This document shows positions 24,201-36,200 of a stretch of 64,000 nucleotides of DNA, in pieces. The stretch covers positions 10,743,512-10,807,511 of the forward strand of contig NW_024037048.1 of assembly GCF_015706575.1 (NCBI RefSeq), given 5' to 3'. The notes beneath the pieces are model-generated. The model did not search any database and had not been told where the DNA came from. It was given only the letters and a program-made list of their open reading frames with translations. This DNA comes from Patiria miniata. Lineage: Eukaryota; Echinodermata; Asteroidea; Valvatida; Asterinidae. Numbering within the stretch: position 1 is the stretch's first letter; every line of letters starts with the position of its first letter. Made by a program: the position numbers and the translations under genes.

Positions 24201-27200
24201 GAAGCTCTTCCCAAAGCTTAAAAATCTCTCGCAGAATTTACCTCGTTGACGAGATTATCAGCCCCACCCGCTGGAGCTGCACCAATCAGCTCCCAGTAAT
24301 CACAGGATAACTCATGGCCTCCTGGTGCCTGACGGAAAGAGAACGGCAAACACAACACATATAAGAAGGCTATTCTATCCCCAGAGGTAGAAATACAACA
24401 TTGTTCCCAATAATAACAGGATAACTCATGACTTCCTGGTGCCTGATGGAAAGAGAATGACAAACACATATATATAAGAAGGCTATTCTAGCCCCAGAGA
24501 GAGAAATACTAAATTGTTCTCAATAATCCACTAACTTATGACCTCCTGGTGCCTGTTGGAAAGAGAACAGCAAATATACAAAAGGCTATTCTATCCCCAG
24601 AAGGAGAAATATACTAAACTGTTCTCAATAATAACATGAGAATTACACATACATGTAAGACAGCTACCGGTATTTTATCTCTGGAGTAGGGAAATATCAA
24701 ATTGTTTCCAATAATCACATTGACCTCCTTGTGCCCCCTAGAAAGTGAACAGCAAATATACCAGGATATTCTATCCCCAGAGGAAGAAATACCAAATTGT
24801 TCCCAACAATCACAGGATATCACCTCCTGGTGCCTGTTGGAAACAGAACAGCAAATAACTATATCAGGCTATTACATCTCCACCAGGAAAAACCAAGCTG
24901 TTTGTAGTAATCAAATGATAACTCATGACCCCAGGCCCCGTTGGAAAGAGAACAGCTTACCGTCTTGCCCTCTGGGAGAACCTTGATGACACCATACAGT
25001 GATACAGTACTCTCTGTCGACAAGATGAGAGCGTTGTATGTCTGACACTGTGAACAAAATAACACAAGAAATAACGTGAAAATGTAACGGACAAAGCAGA
25101 TGACTTCAGAATTAAATGCGTAAATTTTAAAGAAAAAATGAAGTTAAACCCTTTGCTTAATACCATAGGGGACTTTAGTCCACCAGGTAACCACACACAG
25201 AACATCCTCAACACAGATTTATTCACTGCTTTTCAGAAAGTTGGCGTGTTGATATGTTTGGCCATCCATTAACCCTAACCCCTTGGGCTCTTTTACTAGA
25301 AAGTATCCTGAATCCACCAAAATCCATAAATTTTGCCATGCAAAAAATTGTTGGTGGCCAGTGAGTCCATCAGAATCCACCAGTTAGGCGGGAGTAAACC
25401 TGGTGAGATCCTGAATCCGCCAAAGTCCCCCAACAGCTCAATATAGAGGTATCCTGAATCCATCAAAATCCTGCAGTTCCGCTAGGCTTACAATCCTGAA
25501 TCCATCAAAATCCCCCAGTTTGTATATGGAGGTATCCTGAATCCGCTGAAATCCCCGAAACAGGGGTGTGGATTTTGATGGATTCAGGTTCGTTAGGGTT
25601 AATGTTGTGCAAACCCGACCTGAAACCAACGTCAGGTCCGAGCGGGTTGGTTTGCCCATCATTTCAGTTGGTTTGGTCTGTTTCAGTCAAGTGGGTTTTT
25701 CCAGAGAGTGAATACTTACAATTCTTGTCCCCAAATTTCTAAGACACAAAGCTCACCCAGAGACCAACAAAACCATTGCAACGTACCAGTTTGTCATTCA
25801 GTACACATTGGATGAGTCCGGTCCCATCTCGCAACACGATAAACATCAGATTCTTGCCTACAACAGAAAAGGTTTGAAAACAACAAAAATGACTAGTTTG
25901 AATAGTTATCTTATGAATAGTTAATGTCGTACCCGCTGCTATGTACATCAAATTTGAACCAGCCAACCAATCCAGTTAGCTCGGTGGTCGAGTGGTAAGA
26001 CGTGTGCACTAGAAAGCAGGAGGTCGTGGGTTCGAATCCCACCCGAGTGATTTTTCCCAACTTTCACTCATTGCTTTAAACGAACAAAATGCACAAATTA
26101 CAAATGATGGACTATATCTTTAACCCTCCCTCTCTGGCTGGCAATTTCAACAAGGCCAGCCCAGCAGTCAAAATAAATCAAGTGACTGTTTTTAACAGTT
26201 GAGTGTGCTCCCCACCTTAATTCATAAAGCAGGATTGACTGGCTGTGATTGTTATGAAACCTGCTATAGCTATGCTTTGACCGTAGGAGATTGATAAGCC
26301 GGCTGTGCCTACCAGTCACCTGCTTTTGTCTGTTGACTGAATCTGACTAGTCACAGCGCCTATTGAAATATGATCTGACTGTTGGTGACTAGCCTACGTG
26401 GTAGGGGAACAGGATTGCATTTTGACTGTCTGTGACTGATCAAACAAAAGGAGGGTTTTAGTTAACAGATGACACAAGATGAAATATAACAGCAAAAATC
26501 CAGCTAAATACACGTCCAGCACAAGTGATATATTTCCATGCCCCAAATGAAGACATTCCATAGGACGATTCCTCACCTTGTCTGCGTAGACGATGCACCC
26601 AGCCTTGCACTTTCACCCGCTGGTCGCGGTTTGCAGTTCCTTCCTTGATCAGAATCTGCAATTTTAGGAAAAATATCAAATTAACCCTATAACTCCCTAG
26701 GGGGTGTATAAAATAATATAATAAAATTAGAGGATTCTGGACTGTTAGGGCTATAAAACTTGTCACGGTTTGAGTGCAATGAAGTACACGGAAGTTAGGG
26801 TGATTACACCAAGTGGATGATTAAAGTTCGTGGGGGGTGGGTGCTGTGGGGGTGGGGTGAGTTGAATGGGGCATTCTCCCCTCCAAACCCAATTTTTGAC
26901 AAGTTATTCCTTTGCCTCCCACTTTTGGGTGCCCACTACAGAGACATACAAATGTTTGCACTGTCCCTATTGACTTTCAAAACTCCTCACCGCCATACAT
27001 TTATTTATGCTATACAGGGTGAGTAAACAAAAACGAAACCCAAATGTCAGGACTATTGATAGTGAAGTTCTGCATGTAGCACTTTTAAAATCTAGAATAT
27101 GAAAGCCCAATTCATAAGCTTTCTTTCATGTACTTTTCAAGTTACCGAATTTTAAACACAACCACAGTTTTCAGGTTCTGTCCACGGATCACAAAGAAAC

Positions 27201-30200
27201 AGGTGTGCGTTCTTTCAGCAAAACAAAAACAATTTACACACACATCAAATGTGATTTGTTTTCATTTTGTTGAAAGAACACCTTTTTGTGATCCATGGAC
27301 AGAACTTTAAAACAGTGGTTGTGTTCAAAATTCCGTAACTAGAAAAGTATGTGAGTGATTTGAATGATTCTTGTACTAAAAGAAAGCTTATTAATTGGGC
27401 TTTCATATCCTAGATTTGAAAGTGCTACATGCAGAACTTCACTAAAACAATAGTCCCGACATTTGGGTTTCGTTTTTTTAATCACCCTGCAGAGTACCAA
27501 AGTGCACCGAATAATTATGAATCACGGCGCATAGCTTAAGTTAGCCTTTCGCCAAGGCCACCGTGGCTTAGAGCAGCGACGCCGCGACTTCAGCGACTTC
27601 AGTACTCTGTTTAGTATAGAGGGTTTCTGTTGCCATGGCAACCACAGAACTTACCCTCTTGGCCTTGGGCAGACTAGGATCCTCTTCGATGACCGTCTTC
27701 TTGGCTTCCTCAAGATTTTTCTCTCTTCTTTCACGATCTTCAGCCTGAAAACAAACAAATCTTGAGACTTACAAAATTGTCTCATCCAAAAAGCTTGTGT
27801 GGAGCACTGGTCTTTCTCACGCATTATGTACAGCTGACTTCACAGCACTGAACGTGTTTGGGAAAGTGATGTTGCCTTATAATGAAAATGTAACACGTAT
27901 ATTATTACGTACACAAGGTTTTAAATAAACACCGCAAAACAAGAAAGTCCACACTCATTGGAGGGGTCGTTATTTTGATCGATCTGATCGTCTTATGATA
28001 ATGTCATTTATATAGACCTTTGGGGAATGTTGTTAGCTACATTTTGATACCCCGTTTGCTACCAACAACTGTAAATTGTCCAAGCTTGACAACGGTTAAT
28101 GAAAAATTATGCTGTTTGAAAATTTAAAGAGTACGCAAGTTGAAATTGCTGCATGACAATGTTACACTGCCCAAAACGAATGGCAGGGAATACTGATCAC
28201 ACAGCACTTGTATGGATGGGAGCACACGACATTGAATTACCCGCAATTTGTTCGAGCACTGTGCAGTTGATATGGGAACAATTACGGCATGTGTGTTTGC
28301 GCTTCGCAATTTCTCCTTGCGACTTTTCAAATTGCATCATTTTTCATAAACCGTTGTCAATCTTGAACAATTTAGTCTTTGGTAGCAGACAGGGTATCAA
28401 AATGTAGCTAACAACATTCCCCAAAGGTCTATATAAATGACGTCATTGTAAGACGATCAGATTTCAAAACTATGACCCCTCCAATTATTGAGCGTAGACT
28501 TTTTTTTGCGGCGTTTACAAATCTGCACTGATATATAAAGAAAAATTGACGTCCATGCCCGATAACAGCTGCACAGACATCACAGATCAGAAACACAGAA
28601 CCATTCTAATCACACTCATGTAAGTATATGTAGTTGAATCACATTATTACAATATTAGGCATGTTTATATTTGATCGGTCCCAACATTTTCACAATCCTG
28701 CGAGAAAAAAAAAAATTGGTTAGCACGAGCTTTTCGACGACCCAATTGTCTAGACTGATTTACAGCCAATAGTTTTGAACAAACTTTGTCGTGCAGTCAG
28801 TCTAGTAGGAAAACGTAATCACTGCGGTGTTTAGTAAGCCAGTGCTGCGATTTTTACACGGAGCGTTCTCCGTTTTGTGTCTCATACCGCCATGGCAACA
28901 GAGGGAGTTTCCTAATAGACGGACAATATATGTTGTGGTTCTTTTTCTGTACTTAGGGGTTTCTGTATCGCAGTTCTCATGCCACTACCAAGGACGGATC
29001 CTGAACCATATTTTTGGCAGGGGGGAGGGGGGGGGGGCGTTGAAGAATGCTCGAGTATGTTTTTTTCAAAATGGTAATTTTGTAAATCCTGCGCTATTTC
29101 CACATTGTAATACTAACACTAAAAGGTATGTATAGCTGATGGCAAATCAGGGACATATGCATACTTTTATTTATCTCATGAAAATTAATAAAAAAAATAA
29201 AAAAATTAAGGGGTGGGGGAAATGGCTCCAGTTGACACCCCCCCCTCCCCGATCTGCCAATGTCCACTACAAGGGGTTTGTAATACAGAAAGCATGTCTT
29301 GTAGTCTTTCGTTTGTTGATGAGAAATACTGGCGCATAATTTATCGTTAATTTATCGCATAATTTATTAATACAGTCCCTTGTACGGGAAAGACAAGGAT
29401 TGAACGATGCAAGCCCCGCCTCATGAAGTTTTGACTAACCACAACCTTGATATGCAAATTTTGCGGATATTATGCAAGGTGGGCGGGGCTTAATATGCAA
29501 ATTTGGAAGGACCTCATGTACATGTGCATTGTAGAAGTGTCTGTTTAACTGGAATGATTCTGTGTTCCTGATCTATGGAGATAAACGTAATTGTTTCAGC
29601 TTTTTCTTAATTGGATTTGGATAAGGATTACAGGAAATCAAATTGGGGTGCCGGTATATTGAAGTGCGTTAAGACTTTTATTTTTGTTTTAAATTTTGTG
29701 GGTCTAACCTGTTTGAACCTGATGTTGTGTCGGTTCTTGAAGCGCGAAACCCATGCTGTATTTGCTGAGAAGTTGTCATGGCCCATCATTCTAGCCAGCT
29801 GTTCTGCCGTTTTCTGGAGAATCGGCCCATTAATGGGGAGATTTTTAGCGGAGGCCTTCCGGAACCAATTCAGCAGCATCTCCTCAACATCATCCTGATC
29901 AGGTTTGCGGAATCGTTTTCTCGAGGGTTCAAATTTGGAGGTTGCAAAGTTCTCAGTGATGTCTGCTCTGTTCTTTAAGATTGTCGACAGCGTGCTTGCG
30001 ACAATTCCGTACTGTCGTCCGACGTCTGCTCTCTTACGGCCGGAGTCGACAGCTTTGATAATTTCCATCTTCGTCGCTGTTGAGAGTCCCTTTCTTTTGC
30101 TCTTCGCTGCCGGCACTTCCTCAACAGAAGGATCAATAGAGGTATGATCGCTTGTGCGAGACGGCTCCTTTTCGTTTGCAGGTCTTTCAGTATGGGACTT

Positions 30201-33200
30201 GCTCTTTGCTGCGGACGCTTCCTTGACGGGAGAATCAATAGAGGTATGATCGCTTGTGCGAGATGTCTCCTTTTCGTTTGCAGGTCTTTCAGCATGGGAC
30301 TTGCTCTTCGCTGCGGATGTTTTCTCGACAGGAGAATCAATAGAGGTATGATCGCTTGTGCTAGACGGCTCCTTTTGGTTCGCAGGTCTTTCAACATGGG
30401 ACTTGCTCTTTGCTGTGGATGTTTTCTCGACAGAAGAATTAATAGAGCTTTGATCACTTGTGCGAGACGGTACCTTTTCCTTCGCAGGTCTTCCAACATT
30501 GGACTTGTGGTGACAAAAAAAAATCAAGGAGGGATATTAATTCTTAATAGAACATGGACTGGATGGCTGAATAAACGATAGCATTATGTAAAAGGCCGAC
30601 AATAAATTAAGCGTGATTGATATTGTTGAGAATGTACTAAAGAATTGTTTATGTTTTGGACCTTAAGATTCAAATATTATTAAAAAATTGATCTGTGGTA
30701 TTTATTTAGGGAATGCAGATAATTGTTTTTGGTAATTGAAGGTTTGTTTATATGTTAAAGTTTAGGAATGTTTCATTTTTTTGGGTTTACTTTTTACTTT
30801 TTTCCTGACCTGATTGAACTTGATGATGTGTCGCTTTTGGAAGCGGCACAACCAGCCTGTACTTGCTGAGAAGTTCTCGTAGCCCATCTTTGTGGCCAGT
30901 TGATTGGCCTTCTTGCGAAGCGCAGGTCCATTCATGGGGATATTCTTAGCCTGGGCTTCCCGAACCCATTGCAGCAGGGCCTCCTCGACGTCATTATGAG
31001 TGGATTTACGGAATCTTTTTCGTGAGGGTTCATACTTGGAGGTTTCTAGGTTTTGCATGATTTCTGTTCTGCATTTCAGGATTGTTGATAGGGTGCTTGC
31101 CACAATGCCGTACTCTCGCCCCACATCGGCCTTTTTGTATCCAGAGTCCACCGCCGTGATGATGTCCATCTTTGTTTCCATGGACAGTCCTCTTCGCTTC
31201 ATCTTCACGGGAGTTGTTCCAGACGTACTCTCACAGGAAGCAGCACTTGAGGTCTGATCGCTTGTGCAAGGCCGACTCCTTTTGTTTGCACGTTGTCGGA
31301 CGGGGGACTTGCATTGACAAAAGAAAAATGCAGTCAAGGGACTTGACTAATTGCTGGATTATGCACTTAACTTTGGACAGCATTTCTCATCAACTAATCC
31401 AAACAATGTTTGTAACGGAACTGCATTCATTATACCGAAGACAGTTTTTTACCCATTCCTATTGGTCGAGAGCCAGTCATGTGGCTGGTCTTAAACGGGT
31501 GATAAAGACCGGTTGGCAGGTCTTAAACACTTTCCCAGTGTCACTTGAACTTTGGACTCCTATAAAATCTGGTCCCTTTCGCCCTTTTATTGGTTGCATG
31601 AGCATTACTACCGATGAGTCCATATTTTATAGAGTCCTAAATTCACACTACACCAGCACCGCAGCGTTCTGTGCCACATCGCGCAGTACGCGCAACGCTA
31701 TTCTCCATATGAGGAGATTTTTAGCATTGAATTTATTTGTTTTATACATAAACTTTTAATTTGCAGTCCTTCTGATTTAAAAATCACAGGTGTGTTGAAA
31801 AAGGCACCGTGTGGTTTTTCTAGGCCTTTACCATCTCGTGGAGAACGCTTATGATTTTCTTTACATCTGTCTACTGATTTGGTAGACATGCATAATGCAT
31901 TACCCGTTGTGAATTGACCAATGAAAATGCAGAATTACTAACGTAAATCAGCCGTCGTCTCGTTGTTGCAGTTTTTTGTGGACAACTTTTTTATAGGCCC
32001 TAGTACAGGAGGCATCTTTATTGTCCACAATATTCTCCAGATTGGCATCAATGAGCTCGGGAAAACACGTGTGCAACTATCTTTTCATGTGTAGCTAGGG
32101 CGATGTTCACGTGTGCGTACTCCACCCATGCGACCAAGCCTGTTCGATATCCATTTATTTTTAAATCGGCAAATCGTGAAAAAAATATCGGATATCGCGA
32201 TATTATCGTGATGACGTCATTTTTCCATTCATGTAACAATGGAAAAAACCAAAAAAAAAACCAAAAAAAAAAAACCTGACCGAAGTCACGATCCACTGCC
32301 GTGAAAAAGACCCAATATGTCCTGAACAAAATCGTCAAGTTTATTTGACTAGAGTCTCATTTACTTTGCCAATTTAGGTAGAAAATAAATTCCACATTCA
32401 AACATCGAAAACAAAATAACATTGAAATGTTGGATAAAAATGTGCAAATAGAAATCCATATCGAGGAGAGAACGAAGCACTAGCACGCAATTGCACGCCG
32501 CATTGACATGATCCCCACGTGCACTCATAGTACAGCCCACACCATTGCGGCAAGGGTGTGCTTCATTGAAAACAATTTACCAGTATTTCCATCTTTTCAG
32601 AATTACAAATAATATTTTTTAATGGAGTCCGAAATATTTCCTGGTTCAGAAAAAGTTCTTCATCGTTACAAACTAACAAAATATTGTTTTTTCTAAAGAT
32701 TTGTTTCGAAAAACGATGTTAACTCCAAAATGAGGGTGAAGCACCCCTTTACAAAAATTAATGGATCAGTCCAATTTCTTGTGAAGCATTTTCTGTTCTG
32801 TGAACGAAATAAAAGGCACGACTGAACAGTTGGTTTTCGACGCTTTTTGTTGCTGAAAATATGAACAGATTTCATAAGTCTGGGACAGTTTTGGCACTAA
32901 GCAAGTGTAAGTGCCCAGGCACAACCACGGAAGAGAAGGAACGAGTCAGGAAAATACGTGCAGGAAAATTTGATCTAGTTCGCCTGCGCGGAGTCGTCCC
33001 AGCCCAGCGGCAATTTTTTTTCTCTCTCCCAAACGCGTACGACATCCACAATACGCTATGGCGTTTTGGACTATACTTTTCTAAAAACATGAGAAGAAAA
33101 TCAAAAAAAGAAATATAAGAAATTCGGGCTTTATTTCCCTTTTTAATAAAATCCTCCAAAGCCTCAGGTTAGAAAATAATAATAAAAAAAAATCATCTGC

Positions 33201-36200
33201 AATACCGTGATTCGAACCCGCAACCTCGCGGTATAAAACACAATAAATTATCGACTGAGCTGTCACATTGCTCGCTTCAAAATTGGAAAACTAGGCCTAA
33301 TAAATATATAATGCCCACGTATCATAAAAGTATCGTAGAGGGCGCTTTACGTGCGTATGCGGATGTCGTTTGGTGCTGGAAAAAGAAAATTTGCGGGCTC
33401 GGCGTGGTCTCCTCTAGCCGCGTGCCGAAACGAAACATTCACTTCTCAACGTCCTAATCTACAATTCAAGCACATGTATTTGTGGTGTTTTGTCTGTACA
33501 ACTTCACATTTCCGTCAAAACAAAACAGGCACCGTATTTTCTTTGCGAAATGTCAGAGACTTTGTTTCCCTTCGGTTAACTCCACGCACGTGATTACGAT
33601 TTTGGCACTTGGTATGTGGGGTGAAATTGTGGTGTTTGTACTGCACCACGTGCAGTGTGGAAGACGCAAAATCCAATACACGTGACGTTAGTCAGTTGGT
33701 TCCGCCCCTGAATAGGTAAGACCTCGCGGTACATACAATGCGGTAACAGTGAATTTGTGGTTTGCGGTTTTTCATGGGAGCGCTTTAGCGACGGTTTGAA
33801 ACTGAGAGGGATTGACTTTGGTTACAAAAGCGGTACCTCAAAAGAATATCGCGGTATTTTTCGGCATATCGAATTTCACGATGTGCCGATTTTTTTTTAT
33901 GAGATCGATACGATTTCCGATATGAAAATTTAATCGAAATATCGTGAAATATCGTCATACCGAACAGGCTTGCATGCGACAGTTCCACGATTGCTTTGTA
34001 AAGCGCATGCGTAGTAGACTGTCGCACGGGTAAAGACAGTCTTCTACGCATGCGTATTAACCCTGTGCGTGAATACTTGCGTGCGCGCTTGGTAAACAGC
34101 AAAAATAGCATCTGGCACGTGACGGTGAATGGACCAGTGAGAATTCGGCTTTCGATCATGAATATGTATGAGGTATAGTAATACATCATTCCTGAGGGTG
34201 ACAGGTTCGAATGCATCCAACTTCAATTAACCCTAACTCCCTTGGCCTTATTGCTAGGATGTAGCCTCAATCCTGCAAAATCCTCCAATTGGCCTCATGG
34301 AAAAATAGCATATAGCCTCAATCCTGCAAATTCCTCCATTATTTCTTGAATATGGTCCATGGAGGGATGACCACTGCCTGAATCCTGCAGAATCCTCCTG
34401 CTATGTCTGTCAATAGGCTGAGGCAGAGCCAGTGACATCCTGGAACAGTGCGGAGGTCTTCAAGTATAATCAAGGACTAAATTTATGCATGGCTGAGCAT
34501 AAACAACACAAGGTCCGGCCCAAGACCTTGACACAGTGCGTCCTCCGAAATCAGCAAAGCACTTTTGCCATGTAACCTCAATCCTGCAGATTCCTCCAAT
34601 TTGCAAAAAGGATTTTGGAGGATTGGGATGGTTAGGGTTAATAAGTCATTACCTCTCTCTTTTCCTTCTCATCGTTCTTCTTCTGATCTCGCTGGAAAAG
34701 CTTGAAGACTTTCTTGCGCTGAGCTTGGGACACCTCTTCCCATTGCTGAAATGAAACAGTAAAAAAACATCATTCAACTATGGAATCAGCCCTGTGTTTT
34801 TCTCGCATTTCACCCGCACTGCTTCTAAACGCCAGCCGCTGCCTCAAACCAGAGCAGTAATTGGCAGAAGATTTTGGAGGATTGAGGCAGTGGTCACCCT
34901 CCACAGACTAAATTCAGGAAATAACGGATGATTCTGGAGGATTGAGGCTGAATCCAATTTTTTTTCTGAGAGTTTGTCTGAGAGTTTGGGTTAAAGGCGC
35001 ATTACGGCCTGAAATCCCCGAAAATTTCATGTTTTGGATTATTAACTATTTTAAAGTTTTCTGTTTTAGCCTCTGAAGAAGAACTTGCTAAGTTCGCAAC
35101 GTCAGGCCACATTAATTTTAAGATTTTAAAGGTCCAGTTGAAAGGAAACTAATCTAATGTCTTACCATTCCCGAGAAAAGACACGACGGAGTAAGCATAC
35201 GTTTTTCCTGTCGTTTTCCTTCAATGTACGATACACGTTGTGTGCATCACATAACTCACACACAGCACCAATGCACAAATGTGGTTTCTTACACGTCCGC
35301 AGAAAGTGAACACTTTACGGCTGGAATCACAACTAGCACTGAACAGCCCGATATTTGGGGGTGAAAACGTGGACCCCAAAATTGGTTCTTGCACGAACAC
35401 AAGAATAACACAAAAACACCCAATTTTTAAAGGATAGTTGTGTGGATGTTTCTATCCTACTTTTAAATGTTCTTTCTGATTAACATAATTTCGTTCAAAA
35501 TGCGTTTTGTAGCCCAATTGAGGGTATTCCAGGCCCTTAATCTTGTTATGTAAACTTGGTCCAAGTTTCTATGGTCAAAAAGTTCAAAAACAGATTGACC
35601 TTTGACCTCACCTTGTCTTTTTCCTTTGCATCGCACAAGAATTTGGGGAAGGGTTCACCACCAGCAAATTGCATCGCCTGCAAACGAAAAGGATACAAAT
35701 TGATTCAACCTGTCAAGAAAATTGTGCAAGACAAATAAATTGATCATTAACCCTAACCCTCAGGGGAATGTTGGCTAGAAACCCGGTGTCACGGTCTCAC
35801 TACTCCGGCATGCTGGATTCTCCGGGTGAATGCGGCGGATAATTGAGCACGTTACATGAGCACGATTCATGCTTATGTGTCCGCTGTGCTTACTTTTCCT
35901 CGGGCTGTGTTATGGAGTCTACCAAGTCCATAACACAGTGAGGGAACCCAAGAATGTGTTATGTAACACTTCCTGTGGGTCAAGCTTAGACTCCGAGAGG
36001 AGTGCAACAGCGTCGTATACATGGGTGTGTGTGTGTGTGTGTTCATGGAAGAATAATTGAGAACGAACTCCTTGGTCTGTGCATGGAGGAATTCTTATTC
36101 CTCCATGGTCTGTGTAAGGTCTGTGTTCCTTGCTCGTTCATGGTTGTCTTTATTTTTGCATCCATGTGTATCCTTCACATCTTGACATGTATTGGGAGTT

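Noticed and set aside
25979..26049. Functional tRNA gene
   Set aside because: The T-arm and terminator are good, but the acceptor and anticodon arms pair poorly and a MITE end follows closely.
30144..30581. 145-residue plus-strand frame with internal repeats
   Set aside because: It is the reverse strand of the 34-residue repeat region of the CENP-B-like exon and has no independent support.
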